Counted from the first letter of the stretch, positions 1-9,075 are shown. The stretch is DNA of 64,000 nucleotides from Rhodanobacter sp. 7MK24 (GCF_014842995.1 NZ_JACYXL010000010.1:1-64000), one strand, 5' to 3'. Numbers and translations: made by a program. The notes: generated by a model not told the origin, from the letters alone.

Positions 1-117
1 CGCATGACCGAGGACTGGCGCCACCGCTACAACCATCAACGTCCCCATCGCTCACTCGGCGGACTCTCGCCCGTCGCGTTTGCCATGGCATCATCAACTA
101 CCTCTATTTCCGGGTGA
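1..117 (+). mobile_element. IS3-family transposase, C-terminal end (partial)
   Basis: The open frame entering from the left edge ends at a TGA at 115-117. Its last 38 residues carry the tail of the IS3-family (rve integrase) transposase OrfB, with W-x3-YN-x2-RPHRSLGG-x-SPxxFA. The catalytic DDE residues would lie upstream, outside the window. No terminal inverted repeat is obvious just downstream, so I cannot say whether the element is complete. It marks the left side of an accessory stretch that includes the ATPase/RloB operon. Confidence 0.85.
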
Positions 118-344
118 CTCGGGAAAACGAGGACGCTTCATTTGCTCGTGAACCCGAGCTCGGCGCTCGGCCGACACAGTTCGCGTCTCGGCCGCTCCAC
201 CTCAAACGTCCGACCAGAGCCGGCTTCCCAGGGAGAAAGTGCGCTAGGCATGGATCAGCCCAGGCCAGCGCGGCGACGGCATATCGCCTTCACGCAAGCC
301 ACGTTCTACGATGCGTTTCCCTCGCCACGGCAGACGACGAAGCC

Positions 345-695
345 ATGCTGCAGTACGCATTTAAGGTCATCGTTTCGGCCCTCATCATCGTGGCCGTGTC
401 GGAGCTGGGAAAACGCAGTTCATTCTGGGGAGCGCTGCTCACCTCGCTGCCGCTGACGTCGTTGATGGCGTTCATCTGGATCTGGCGCGATACGGGCAAC
501 ACCGAGGCCATCGCATCGCTGTCGCATGGCATCTTCTGGATGGTGATCGCGGCGTTGCCGCTGTTCCTGATACTGCCGGCCCTGCTCCGTAACGGAGTGG
601 GGTTCTGGTCGGCGCTGGGGCTGTCGTGCCTCGTTACCGTCGGCGTGTATTTCGCGCTGACATGGGTGTTGGGGCGGTTCGGCGTGCGGATCTGA
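345..695 (+). CDS. small integral membrane protein, DUF3147-like
   Basis: This 116-residue protein is almost entirely hydrophobic, with about four predicted membrane helices (residues 4-22, 28-46, 62-82 and 90-112). A conserved-looking segment reads SELGKRSSFWGALLTSLPLTS. The layout and sequence resemble the DUF3147 family of small inner-membrane proteins of unknown function. The ATG at 345 starts directly at the first helix; longer upstream starts would add a low-complexity, shadow-like extension. No good Shine-Dalgarno is visible. It lies 28 bp upstream of the VOC gene and may be cotranscribed with it. Function unknown. Confidence 0.7.
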   Translation: MLQYAFKVIVSALIIVAVSELGKRSSFWGALLTSLPLTSLMAFIWIWRDTGNTEAIASLSHGIFWMVIAALPLFLILPALLRNGVGFWSALGLSCLVTVGVYFALTWVLGRFGVRI

Positions 696-723
696 TGTTC
701 CGTACCACCGGAGGAAGCCCGAC

Positions 724-1071
724 ATGCCCAAGTCACTCGATCACATCGCCCTGGTGGTGCGCGAACCCGCACGCAGCGCAGAGTTGTTTGCACAGGTGTT
801 CGACGACGCGCGGGTGGAGCCGGGTGCAGGTGACCACGACACCCTGGTCTGGCTGGGTGGCGTCTGCCTGGTGTTAGTGCGCGGCGAACCGCCGGCCACG
901 CGCAACGGTGACCACATCGCCTTCGCGATGGACAAGGACGAGTTCGCGGTCTGTGCGGAGCGGCTGCATGCGGCAGGCATCGCCTGCCTGATGGCGCGCG
1001 GCGACAGCGCGCTGTACTTCGACGACTACGACAACCACGTGTTCGAGCTGGACGTGCTGGAAGGCGGCTGA
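724..1071 (+). CDS. VOC (glyoxalase/fosfomycin-resistance superfamily) protein
   Basis: A 115-residue single-domain protein of the vicinal oxygen chelate fold. It starts with SLDHIALVVRE, has a central GDHIAF strand and ends with YFDDYDNHVFELD. The His in the first strand, the His in GDHIAF and the Glu in FELD are the positions that usually bind the metal. The C-terminal motif resembles FosX-type epoxide hydrolases, but such short VOC proteins are functionally diverse, so resistance should not be assumed. The start is well supported by a GGAGGAAG Shine-Dalgarno 7 bp upstream. Confidence 0.75.
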   Translation: MPKSLDHIALVVREPARSAELFAQVFDDARVEPGAGDHDTLVWLGGVCLVLVRGEPPATRNGDHIAFAMDKDEFAVCAERLHAAGIACLMARGDSALYFDDYDNHVFELDVLEGG

Positions 1072-1102
1072 TCCAGGGCGGGACTTAAAGACGTAGACCG
1101 CG

Positions 1103-1642
1103 TTAGCGTTTCGCTATGCCCATGTGGTTCATCAACTCGGAAAGTTGCGATACTCGCGCTCTGGCTTTGTCCAGTAGAGCGCGATTGAGGTGCCGCTCCA
1201 TCCACCCGGGTTCATGAGCTTCGCCGCCGGTGTGCTCTTCGAACTTATTCTTCATGTGCCGAGTATCGCCTTCGGTTTCGACGCCGAGGATTTGCAACAG
1301 CCATGCTTCCAGGCAGGGATTGGCCTCGATCACGCTTACTGGGTGCTTGCCGACGCGGGCTTTTCGCGCTCTTGCGCGTAGCGCATCGTTCCAGTCCTTG
1401 TCTGTATCCAACAACAGAACCAGCTTGTCGGTTGCGCGATTGTTCTTCGCGTGGCGCAGTCCGGCCTCGAGCACATTCTTCCCGCCTTTGCCGTTTGCGC
1501 TGTGCCACTGCACAGCGCGCCCCAGCGCGTCGGCATAGGTTCGCTTCACAAAACGAACGAACGCAATCTCGGCATCGCCTTCGCAGACGATGAGCAAGGT
1601 TTCCCTGACTGTGCGCGTTTTGGCAGGTTGCAGCGGTGTCAT
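1103..1642 (-). CDS. RloB-family TOPRIM-like nuclease (putative phage defence)
   Basis: This 179-residue protein has the RloB layout: an N-terminal LLIVCEGDAE strand with the metal-binding Glu, a central LLLDTDKD strand with the DxD pair, then an NPCLEAWLL motif typical of RloB. These acidic residues match a TOPRIM-type metal site. RloB proteins occur beside AAA ATPases in restriction-linked and abortive-infection loci (AbiL-type), where the ATPase is thought to gate the nuclease. The start codon overlaps the stop of the upstream ATPase in an ATGA (1639-1642), so the two are translationally coupled. The defence role is inferred from family and pairing; the nuclease substrate is unknown. Confidence 0.8.
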   Translation of the reverse strand: MTPLQPAKTRTVRETLLIVCEGDAEIAFVRFVKRTYADALGRAVQWHSANGKGGKNVLEAGLRHAKNNRATDKLVLLLDTDKDWNDALRARARKARVGKHPVSVIEANPCLEAWLLQILGVETEGDTRHMKNKFEEHTGGEAHEPGWMERHLNRALLDKARARVSQLSELMNHMGIAKR

Positions 1643-2856
1643 AGTTGCGGCACTGCTCCATAAGCGCCGCTCATGTATTTCGCATACAGGTTGTCCTGGC
1701 TGCGCACGCCATCCATCGTGTCCAATCGCCAGGCTTCACTCTCGCAGTCCTTCTTTTCGACCAGAACGACCTGCGATTTGCCGAGCAGGCCCATCACTTC
1801 AATCGAGTGGCTGGTAAAGATGATCTGGGCTTTGTGCGGATTGGTATGCGGGCTGGCAAACAGATCAAGCAAAGGCTCGATCATGTGCGGGTGCATGTCG
1901 CTTTCCAGTTCATCGATCACGGCGATGCCGCCACTGGCCAGCACGCTCAACAGGTACCAGAGTTGTGTGAACGCCGTCCGCGTGCCGCTGGATTCTTCCA
2001 GCATTTGCAGCTCGTGCCTGGAACCATCCTTCAAGGTGTGGACACCGAAAACGAGATATTGCGGCGGTAACTTCATGCCATCAGGGAGTTTCATGTCTGG
2101 CGACATGGGCATATCTAGTTTCCTGATATCCACGCCGGACAGGCCGAAATCCAGATCGTGCAACAGCGTCTCCATCTGCTTCTTCAAGACAGCATTTTCG
2201 TGGAAGAAAATGGATGCATTCAGGAAGCCAAGGTTTGGATCAACCCGGCCAACTTGAATAATGTTGCTGGCGACATACGCGCCGATCAGGTGCTGTGCGA
2301 CTCCCACGCCATACTGCGCTGCCGTCGAAATCAGCGAGGCGTTTGGGCGGACCTTTTTTGCTTCGGCAGGGTTGAGGTCGAAGCCATCCTGTTTGATGAA
2401 GTATTCCTTCGAGGCCTCATCCCAGTTCCGCTCGAACACATAGGAAAACTTTGCATGTTTCTTGTTCGGGCGTTTGTAAACGGCCTCGTACAGGACGCGC
2501 TCCGGCGTGGCTTTCAACACGTAACGCCAAAGCGTGCCATTCATATCATCGGCTTCAATTTCGAACTCCACCGGATCGCTTGGAGTGGAGAAATGCGGCT
2601 TGATCGGGATTTGTGCGTTCGGCGCGCTTTGCAGGAACGAGTGGTTGATGAACCAACTCAAGAACGCCAAAGGCTTGATCAGCGAAGTCTTGCCAGCACC
2701 ATTGGCGCCGATTACAGCCAAAGCTGTGGCGAGGCGCTGGCCAGCCGGCGATGATGCGTCCCAGCCGTGCGAACTGGCCTTTTGGGTCAGGGCAAAGGAC
2801 ACCTCGGTTCGTTCCTTGAACGAGAGAAAGTTCTTGAACGCAAAAGAGTGGAGCAT
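1639..2856 (-). CDS. AAA family ATPase (AAA15/RloA-AbiLi-like), defence-operon partner of RloB
   Basis: A 405-residue ABC/SMC-like ATPase. The N-terminus (FKNFLSFKERTEVSF) is the strand that opens OLD/RecF-like ATPases. Walker A is GANGAGKTS near residue 53; the signature-like region is EESSGTRTAF; Walker B is AVIDELESDMHP; the switch region is FTSHS. It overlaps the RloB start by 4 bp, giving an ATPase-then-TOPRIM order like PARIS, OLD/Gabija-type and AbiL systems. The most likely role is phage sensing and nuclease control. Shine-Dalgarno is weak, but the start fits the family N-terminus. Base composition looks lower in GC than the neighbouring ilv genes, consistent with transfer. Confidence 0.85.
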   Translation of the reverse strand: MLHSFAFKNFLSFKERTEVSFALTQKASSHGWDASSPAGQRLATALAVIGANGAGKTSLIKPLAFLSWFINHSFLQSAPNAQIPIKPHFSTPSDPVEFEIEADDMNGTLWRYVLKATPERVLYEAVYKRPNKKHAKFSYVFERNWDEASKEYFIKQDGFDLNPAEAKKVRPNASLISTAAQYGVGVAQHLIGAYVASNIIQVGRVDPNLGFLNASIFFHENAVLKKQMETLLHDLDFGLSGVDIRKLDMPMSPDMKLPDGMKLPPQYLVFGVHTLKDGSRHELQMLEESSGTRTAFTQLWYLLSVLASGGIAVIDELESDMHPHMIEPLLDLFASPHTNPHKAQIIFTSHSIEVMGLLGKSQVVLVEKKDCESEAWRLDTMDGVRSQDNLYAKYMSGAYGAVPQL

Positions 2857-2898
2857 GGGTGAACCCGCCGAAGCGACCCAAATACGGCCGTGAAACTC

Positions 2899-2927
2899 AT
2901 TTTAAGACAAAATTTTGTCTATTTCAA
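2899..2927 (-). promoter_or_regulatory. sigma70 promoter with palindromic operator in its spacer (defence operon)
   Basis: Read on the minus strand, TTGAAA (2922-2927) and TAAAAT (2899-2904) are each one base off consensus and are separated by exactly 17 bp. Sixteen of those bases (2905-2920) form a perfect palindrome, AGACAAAATTTTGTCT. The start of transcription would fall about 36 nt before the ATPase ATG. A dimeric repressor bound to the palindrome would block RNA polymerase; no regulator gene is visible in the operon itself. Confidence 0.7.
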
Positions 2928-3059
2928 AGTTTTAATGGCAAAAATGGCCGATGAGACCATCGTCCCGGCCTTTGTCGTGATGGCCATGTTGGATGGCTCG
3001 GCGCGCAGATCGGACCGTTCGCGATCCGGGCAAAAGTCGAGATGACGAACGGCGCTCCC

Positions 3060-4934
3060 TCAAGTCGTCGCCTCGTTAGGTTGCGCTATGCCCAGCCGCC
3101 CCAGATCCCGCACCGCCCCGTTCGCCGCATTCGACGCCATTGCCGCATAGGCCTGCAGCGCCACCGAAACCGGTCGCGCACGATCCAGGGGTTTCCACGC
3201 CGCACGTCCGCGCGCTTCCATCGCGGCACGGCGCGCTGCGATGACTTCTTCCGGCAGGTCGAGGCGGATGCCGCGATTGGGGATGTCGATGGCGATGGGG
3301 TCGCCGTCTTCGACCAGGGCGATCAGGCCGCCTTCGGCGGCTTCCGGCGAAACGTGGCCGATGGAGAGGCCCGAAGTGCCGCCGGAGAAGCGGCCGTCGG
3401 TGATCAGCGCGCAGGCTTTGCCCAGGCCCTTCGACTTGAGATAACTGGTGGGGTAGAGCATTTCCTGCATGCCGGGGCCGCCGCGCGGGCCTTCGTAGCG
3501 GATCACCACCACGTCGCCGGCCTTCACCTTGTTGCCGAGGATGCCGCTCACCGCGGCTTCCTGGCTTTCGTAGACCTTGGCGGTGCCGTGGAAGACGAGG
3601 ATGGATTCGTCCACGCCCGCGGTCTTCACGATGCAGCCTTCCGGCGCGAGGTTGCCGAACAGCACGGCGAGGCCGCCGTCCTTGCTGAAGGGGTGTTCGG
3701 CGGAACGGATCACGCCGCGCTCGCGGTCGGTGTCCAGCGTTTCCCAGCGCGCGGACTGGCTGAAGGCGGTCTGAGTGGGCACGTTGCCGGGGGCAGCGCG
3801 GTAGAAGTGGTGGGTGGCTTCATTGCTGCTGCGGGCAATATCCCACTGCGTCAGCGCGTCGCCCATCGAGGGCGAATGCACGGTGGGGCGCGTGGCGTCG
3901 ATCAGCCCGGCGCGGTCGAGTTCGCCGAGGATGCCCATGATGCCGCCCGCGCGATGCACGTCCTCCATGTGCACATCGCTCTTGGCGGGCGCCACCTTGC
4001 ACAGGCAAGGCACGCGGCGCGAGAGGCGGTCGATGTCGGCCATGCCGAAATCCACGCCGCCTTCGCGCGCGGCGGCCAGCAGGTGCAACACGGTATTGGT
4101 GGAGCCGCCCATGGCGATGTCCAGGCTCATCGCGTTCTCGAATGCGGCACGGTCGGCGATGCTGCGCGGCAGGACGCTGGCGTCGTCGCCTTCGTACCAG
4201 CGGCGCGCGAGTTCGACGACGACATGACCGGCGCGGCGGAACAGCTGCTCGCGGTCGGCGTGCGTGGCCAGCACCGAACCGTTGCCAGGCAGCGCCAGGC
4301 CCAGCGCTTCGGTGAGGCAGTTCATCGAGTTGGCGGTGAACATGCCTGAGCAGGAGCCGCAGGTGGGGCAGGCCGAGCGTTCCATCGTCGCCACTTCGGC
4401 GTCGCTGTAGCTATCGTCGGCGGCGGCCACCATGGCGTCGATCAGGTCCAGTGCCTTCTGCGTGCCCTTCACCAATGCCTTGCCGGATTCCATCGGGCCG
4501 CCGGAGACGAACACCGCGGGGATGTTGAGGCGCATCGCGGCCATCAGCATGCCGGGGGTGATCTTGTCGCAGTTGGAGATGCACACCAGCGCGTCGGCGC
4601 AGTGCGCATTGACCATGTACTCCACGCTGTCGGCGATCAGCTCGCGCGAAGGCAGCGAATACAGCATGCCGCTGTGGCCCATGGCGATGCCGTCGTCCAC
4701 CGCGATGGTATTGAACTCCTTGGCCACGCCGCCGGCCGCTTCGATCTCCCGCGCCACCAACTGGCCGAGGTCCTTCAGGTGCACATGGCCGGGCACGAAC
4801 TGGGTGAAGCTGTTGGCCACCGCGATGATGGGCTTGCCGAAGTCCCCGTCCTTCATGCCGGTGGCGCGCCACAGGCTGCGCGCGCCGGCCATGTTGCGGC
4901 CGTGGGTGGTGGTGCGGGAACGGTAGGCAGGCAT
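3060..4934 (-). CDS. ilvD: dihydroxy-acid dehydratase
   Basis: IlvD converts 2,3-dihydroxy-isovalerate and 2,3-dihydroxy-3-methylvalerate to their 2-keto acids, the third common step of Val/Ile synthesis. The 624-residue length is normal for the family. Iron-sulfur ligands are visible in [12 protein letters not shown] (Cys near 122) and [11 protein letters not shown] (around 193-199); the catalytic-serine region near the C-terminus ([11 protein letters not shown]) is intact. It is the last gene of the minus-strand branched-chain super-operon, 36 bp after ilvA, and probably depends on upstream promoters for expression. Confidence 0.97.
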   Translation of the reverse strand: MPAYRSRTTTHGRNMAGARSLWRATGMKDGDFGKPIIAVANSFTQFVPGHVHLKDLGQLVAREIEAAGGVAKEFNTIAVDDGIAMGHSGMLYSLPSRELIADSVEYMVNAHCADALVCISNCDKITPGMLMAAMRLNIPAVFVSGGPMESGKALVKGTQKALDLIDAMVAAADDSYSDAEVATMERSACPTCGSCSGMFTANSMNCLTEALGLALPGNGSVLATHADREQLFRRAGHVVVELARRWYEGDDASVLPRSIADRAAFENAMSLDIAMGGSTNTVLHLLAAAREGGVDFGMADIDRLSRRVPCLCKVAPAKSDVHMEDVHRAGGIMGILGELDRAGLIDATRPTVHSPSMGDALTQWDIARSSNEATHHFYRAAPGNVPTQTAFSQSARWETLDTDRERGVIRSAEHPFSKDGGLAVLFGNLAPEGCIVKTAGVDESILVFHGTAKVYESQEAAVSGILGNKVKAGDVVVIRYEGPRGGPGMQEMLYPTSYLKSKGLGKACALITDGRFSGGTSGLSIGHVSPEAAEGGLIALVEDGDPIAIDIPNRGIRLDLPEEVIAARRAAMEARGRAAWKPLDRARPVSVALQAYAAMASNAANGAVRDLGRLGIAQPNEATT

Positions 4935-4970
4935 GGGTTTCGTGCTCCGGGGATCGATAGGGGTGTGTTG

Positions 4971-6539
4971 TCAGCTGCGCAGCAGCAGGCGGTAGGCGGC
5001 GTTGTCGCTTTCGTCGCAGTGCGGATAGCCCAGCGATTCGAGAAAGCTTTGCAACGCGGCCTGTTCATCCGCCGGCGCCTGGATGCCGACCAGGATGCGA
5101 CCCTGATCGGCGCCGTGGTTGCGGTAGTGGAACAGGCTGATGTTCCAGTCCGGGTGCAGCTGCGCGAGGAAGTCGGGCAGCGCGCCGGGGCGCTCGGGGA
5201 AATCGAAACGGTACAGGCGTTCGTCCTGCGCCAGCGGTGAGCGGCCGCCCACCATGTGGCGCAGGTGCAGCTTGGCCAGTTCGTCGTCGCTGAGGTCGAG
5301 CACGGCGAAGTCCTGCGCGCGGAACGCGGCCACCACGGCGGCGCGCTCGTCGCGGCTGGCGGTCTGCACGCCTACGAAGATGTGTGCTTGCCGTGCGTCG
5401 CCGATACGGTAGTTGAACTCAGTGATGCTGCGCCGGCCCAGTGCGTCGCAGAAGCGGCGGAAGCTACCGCGCTCCTCGGGGATGGTCACCGCGAACAGGG
5501 CTTCGCGCTGTTCGCCGGCCTCGGCGCGTTCGGCGACGAAGCGCAGCCGTTCGAAGTTCATGTTCGCCCCGGAGACGATGGCGACCAGCGTGGCGTCGCG
5601 CAGCTCGTGGGTCGTGGCGTATTGCTTCAACCCGGCCAGCGCCAGTGCGCCGGAAGGTTCGGGCACGCTGCGGGTTTCCTGGTAGACGTCGCGGATCGCG
5701 GCGCAGATCGCGTCGCCGTCCACGCGCAGCATCGCGTCCACGTGGCGGCTGCAGAGCTCGAAGGTGAGCGCGCCCACCTGCTTCACCGCAGTGCCGTCGG
5801 CGAACAGGCCCACCTCGGGCAGCGCCACACGCACGCCGGTTTCCAGCGAACACGCCATCGCGTCGGAATCCGCCGCCTGCACGCCGATCACCTTCGTCTG
5901 CGGCGACAGCGTCTTGATGTAGCCGGCGATGCCGGCGAGCAGGCCGCCGCCACCCACCGGCACGAGTACTGCATCAGGAGCTGTGGGCAACTGGCGCAGC
6001 AGCTCCATGCCCACGGTGGCCTGGCCGGCGATCACGTCGATATCGTCGAAGGGATGCACGAACACCAGGCCGCGTTCGGCCTCGATGCGCGCGGCGGCGG
6101 CTTGCGCGTCGCTGTAGGAATCGCCGGTGAGCAGCACTTCCACGAACTCGCCGCCGAAGCGGCGCACCGCGTCCACCTTCACCTGTGGCGCGGTCATCGG
6201 CATCACGATCACCGCGCGGATGCCGAGCTTCGCCGCGGCCAGCGCCACGCCCTGCGCATGGTTGCCGGCGGAGGCGGCGATCACGCCGCTCGCCCGTTCG
6301 GCCGCACTCAGCGCGGCCATCTTGTTGTACGCGCCGCGCAGCTTGAACGAGAACACCGGCTGCAGGTCTTCGCGCTTCAGCAGCACGCGGTTGCCGAAGC
6401 GCGCGGAGAGCAGCGCGGCAGGCTCCAGTGGTGTTTCGCGCGCTACCTCGTACACCCGTGCAGCCAGTGTGCGGCGCAACAGGTCCAGATCGGCAGGCGA
6501 GTCATCGGCCTGCGCGCGCGTGGCGAGCAGGGCAGTCAT
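4971..6539 (-). CDS. ilvA: threonine ammonia-lyase, biosynthetic
   Basis: IlvA deaminates threonine to 2-oxobutanoate, the entry step to isoleucine. The PLP-binding Lys is K66 in FSFKLRGAYNKM, and the phosphate-binding PVGGGGLLAG loop is present. Two ACT-like regulatory repeats fill the C-terminal third (about residues 330-520), so this is the long, isoleucine-inhibited biosynthetic form, not the catabolic one (522 residues). Its ATG overlaps the ilvM stop in an ATGA at 6536-6539, indicating coupled translation. Confidence 0.96.
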   Translation of the reverse strand: MTALLATRAQADDSPADLDLLRRTLAARVYEVARETPLEPAALLSARFGNRVLLKREDLQPVFSFKLRGAYNKMAALSAAERASGVIAASAGNHAQGVALAAAKLGIRAVIVMPMTAPQVKVDAVRRFGGEFVEVLLTGDSYSDAQAAAARIEAERGLVFVHPFDDIDVIAGQATVGMELLRQLPTAPDAVLVPVGGGGLLAGIAGYIKTLSPQTKVIGVQAADSDAMACSLETGVRVALPEVGLFADGTAVKQVGALTFELCSRHVDAMLRVDGDAICAAIRDVYQETRSVPEPSGALALAGLKQYATTHELRDATLVAIVSGANMNFERLRFVAERAEAGEQREALFAVTIPEERGSFRRFCDALGRRSITEFNYRIGDARQAHIFVGVQTASRDERAAVVAAFRAQDFAVLDLSDDELAKLHLRHMVGGRSPLAQDERLYRFDFPERPGALPDFLAQLHPDWNISLFHYRNHGADQGRILVGIQAPADEQAALQSFLESLGYPHCDESDNAAYRLLLRS

Positions 6540-6814
6540 GCAGGCGTGGCGGCGAGCAGGCCGCCGTCGCGGCCGCCGACCAGCGACAGGCTGTTGGCGT
6601 CCAGCACGTCCACCAGCTTGCGCACCTGGCGCAGGATCTGCTGCAGCGTGCCTTCGTCGCCGTGCAGCACCAGGGTGAGCTGCGACACCGCGGGGTCGTG
6701 CGTGGCGGCCACGGTTAGCGTGTCGATGTTGACGTGGCGCGCGGCGAACAGGCCCGCCACGCGCACCAGCGCGCCGGATTCGTTCTGCAGCAGGATGGAG
6801 AGGGTGTGTTTCAT
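6536..6814 (-). CDS. ilvM: acetolactate synthase small (regulatory) subunit, ACT-domain
   Basis: A 92-residue ACT protein starting with HTLSILLQNESGALVRVAGL and containing RHVNIDTLTVAATHD, the usual ligand-binding turn of acetolactate synthase small subunits. The short length matches IlvM/IlvN-type single-ACT subunits. It should bind the IlvG large subunit and set activity and valine response. The ATG at 6814 is chosen because it begins exactly at the conserved MKHTLSI N-terminus; longer frames upstream run through repeat sequence. Unusually, 316 bp separate it from its partner subunit gene. Confidence 0.88.
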   Translation of the reverse strand: MKHTLSILLQNESGALVRVAGLFAARHVNIDTLTVAATHDPAVSQLTLVLHGDEGTLQQILRQVRKLVDVLDANSLSLVGGRDGGLLAATPA

Positions 6815-7130
6815 GGCAGTGCTCCGCAAGACAAACCGCGAACCTTCAAGAGTGGAATCCCTCTCCCTTCGGAAGAGGGCGCCGGCAGGCGGGTGAGGGT
6901 TCGGGCGAAGCGAGGCGCTTCGCCTTGGCCGAACCCTCATCCGGCCCTGACTCGCGCCATCCCTGGCGCTCGCCCCTGCGGGGCCGGCTTCGCCGTTCCG
7001 CCGGCGCATCCGCACCGGCAGGTCGGGCCAGCTACATTCGGTACATCCATGTGCCTCACCCTACGGGCGGCTGCGCCGTGCAAATCGGCAGTCCTGCCGA
7101 TTTGTCTCCCGGAGGGAGAAGGGATGAAGC
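6815..7130 (-). repeat. ilvG-ilvM spacer filled with dispersed repeat and hairpins
   Basis: No gene is visible in these 316 bp. Near 6860-6885 is a CCCTCTCCC...GAGGG hairpin of the kind seen again at about 32488-32595. Near 7081-7104 a perfect 11-bp stem, CAAATCGGCAG with its complement, closes on a 2-nt loop about 26 nt after the ilvG stop. No T-run follows on the minus strand, so it is not a standard terminator. It may be an RNA processing or 3'-end stabilising structure. Confidence 0.6.
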
Positions 7131-8999
7131 TCAGAACATCGATGTCGAAGGAACCTCGATTGCTTCGACCGGAGCCGCCCCCCGCGAAGCGATGAAATCC
7201 CCTGTGATCATCTGCGCATAGGTCGCGCCCGGTCCCACCATCGGATACACGCCGGCGTCGGGGTCGATCACCACCTCGAGGAAGGCCGGGCCGTCGAAGG
7301 CGAGGAAGTCGGCGACGGTGGATTCCAGCTGCGCCTTGTCGTCGAGGCGGCATGCCCATTCGAAGCCGTCGGCCTGCGCGGCGAGCACGAAGTTCTTCTT
7401 GTGCAGGCTCTTGTCGGAGGCGGAGAAGCGGCCCTTGAAGAACAGCTTCTGCCATTGCCGCACCATGCCGTCGCCGCTGTTGTTGAGCACCACGATCTTC
7501 AGCGGCAGGCCGTAGGTGGTGACGGTTTCCATCTCGCCCAGGTTCATGCGGATGCTGGCGTCGCCGTCGATGTCGATCACCAGCGCGTCGGGCCGCGCGA
7601 ACTGCGCGCCGATCGCCGCGGGCAGGCCGAAGCCCATCGTGCCCATCGAGCCGGAGGTGAGCCAATGGCGCGGCGCGCGGAAATCGAAGTACTGCGCGGC
7701 CCACATCTGGTGCTGGCCCACGCCGGTGCTGACGATGGCGCGGCCCTGCGTGATGCGGTTGATCGCCTCGATCACCGCATAGGGCTGGATCAGCGCGCTG
7801 TCGCGGTCGTAGTTCATCGCGTGGTCGCGCTTCAGTGCGGCGACGTGCGCATGCCATTCCGCGAGTTGTGGTTGCAGGCCGCGTGCGCGGCCCCAGGCGG
7901 TGAGCCGTTCCAGCGCGGGAACCAGCTGGCCCATGTGGTGCCAGTCCACCGCCTTCACCTTGGCGATCTCGGCGGGGTCGATGTCGATCTGCGCGATGAA
8001 CTTTGCGCGCGGCGCGAACTTGTCGGGCACGCCCGCGACGCGATCGTCGAAGCGTGCGCCCAGCGTGAACACGAAATCGCAGTCTTCCACTGCATAGTTG
8101 GCGAAGGCGGTGCCGTGCATGCCCAGCATGTGCAGCGCCAGCGGCGCCGTGCTGTCGCAGGCGCCCAGGCCCATCAGGGTGGTGGTGACGGGCAGGCCGA
8201 AGGTGTCGGCGAATTCGCGCATGGCGGTCGCCGCCTCGGCCGCGATCACGCCGCCACCGGCATAGATCAGCGGGCGTCTGGCCTGCATCAGCGCATCGAA
8301 GAAGGCGGCGCAGGCGGCATCGTCCAGTCGCGCGTTCTCGACGGTGCGCAGCCGCGAGCGGTAGCCGGGGATGGGCAGTCGGCAGGCGCCGTCGAAGTGC
8401 AGCGCGGCGTTCTGCACATCCTTCGGCACGTCCACCACCACCGGGCCGGGGCGGCCGCTGCGCGCGATCTCGAACGCGGTGCGCAGCGTGGCCTCCAGTT
8501 GCGCGACATCGGTGACCAGGAACACATGCTTGGCGCAGGCGCTCATGATGTTGCTCACCGGCGCTTCCTGGAACGCGTCGGTGCCCAGCGCGGGCGTGGC
8601 CACCTGGCCGCAGACCACCACCATCGGCGTGGAATCGGCCATCGCGTCGCGTACCGGCGTCACCGTGTTGGTGGCGCCGGGGCCGGAGGTGACGATGGCC
8701 ACGCCCACTTTGCCGGAGGCGCGTGCATAGCCCGCCGCCATGAAGCCCGCGCCCTGCTCGTTGGCCGGCACGATCAGCGGCATCGGTTCGCGGCCGTCGG
8801 CCGTGATGTGCTCGGCGTTGTAGCGGAACACCGCGTCGTACACCGGCAGGATGGCGCCCCCGGAATAGCCGAACAGCACGCCCGCGCCTTCGTCGGCCAG
8901 TACCTGCACGATCGCCTCCGCGCCGGTCATGGCGTGGCCGGCGAACGGGTGCTGGTCGAGGGTGGGAGCCGCGAGAGCGGTCTGCGCTGAAGTGGTCAC
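7131..8999 (-). CDS. ilvG: acetolactate synthase large (catalytic) subunit
   Basis: A TPP/FAD enzyme condensing pyruvate with pyruvate or 2-oxobutanoate. The N-terminal TPP domain has the catalytic Glu in ANEQGAGFMAAGYAR, followed by TSGPGATN; the C-terminal TPP/Mg motif is GDASIRMNLGEMET through VLNN. At 622 residues it is slightly long: a short insertion before NEQGA (containing DGREPMPL) replaces the usual RHEQGA. A roughly 35-residue N-terminal leader precedes the TGAEAIVQVL core. It needs the IlvM subunit encoded 316 bp downstream. Confidence 0.95.
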   Translation of the reverse strand: MTTSAQTALAAPTLDQHPFAGHAMTGAEAIVQVLADEGAGVLFGYSGGAILPVYDAVFRYNAEHITADGREPMPLIVPANEQGAGFMAAGYARASGKVGVAIVTSGPGATNTVTPVRDAMADSTPMVVVCGQVATPALGTDAFQEAPVSNIMSACAKHVFLVTDVAQLEATLRTAFEIARSGRPGPVVVDVPKDVQNAALHFDGACRLPIPGYRSRLRTVENARLDDAACAAFFDALMQARRPLIYAGGGVIAAEAATAMREFADTFGLPVTTTLMGLGACDSTAPLALHMLGMHGTAFANYAVEDCDFVFTLGARFDDRVAGVPDKFAPRAKFIAQIDIDPAEIAKVKAVDWHHMGQLVPALERLTAWGRARGLQPQLAEWHAHVAALKRDHAMNYDRDSALIQPYAVIEAINRITQGRAIVSTGVGQHQMWAAQYFDFRAPRHWLTSGSMGTMGFGLPAAIGAQFARPDALVIDIDGDASIRMNLGEMETVTTYGLPLKIVVLNNSGDGMVRQWQKLFFKGRFSASDKSLHKKNFVLAAQADGFEWACRLDDKAQLESTVADFLAFDGPAFLEVVIDPDAGVYPMVGPGATYAQMITGDFIASRGAAPVEAIEVPSTSMF

Positions 9000-9035
9000 G
9001 TCGGGTTCCTGTGGGTGGATGCGTGCTTTTCTTTG

Positions 9036-9065
9036 TCGTCATCCCGGTGCAGGCCGGAATGACGA
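9036..9065. repeat. REP-like palindrome
   Basis: A 30-bp imperfect palindrome, TCGTCATCCCGG...CCGGAATGACGA, sits in the 76-bp gap between the VOC gene and ilvG. It is the common proteobacterial GTCATCCCGG/CCGGGATGAC dispersed repeat, whose translation gives the familiar VIPxQAG-like string. It would form a stem in the operon transcript. Confidence 0.7.
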
Positions 9066-9075
9066 ATTGCATTCG

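Noticed and set aside
724-1071. Calling the first VOC protein a fosfomycin resistance gene
   Set aside because: The C-terminal motif resembles FosX, but short VOC proteins share it widely and the potassium loop and full active site cannot be confirmed.
5256-6896. Very long open frames antisense to ilvA, ilvG and other high-GC genes
   Set aside because: They are His/Arg/Gly-rich shadows created by codon bias; the opposite frames are full-length known enzymes.
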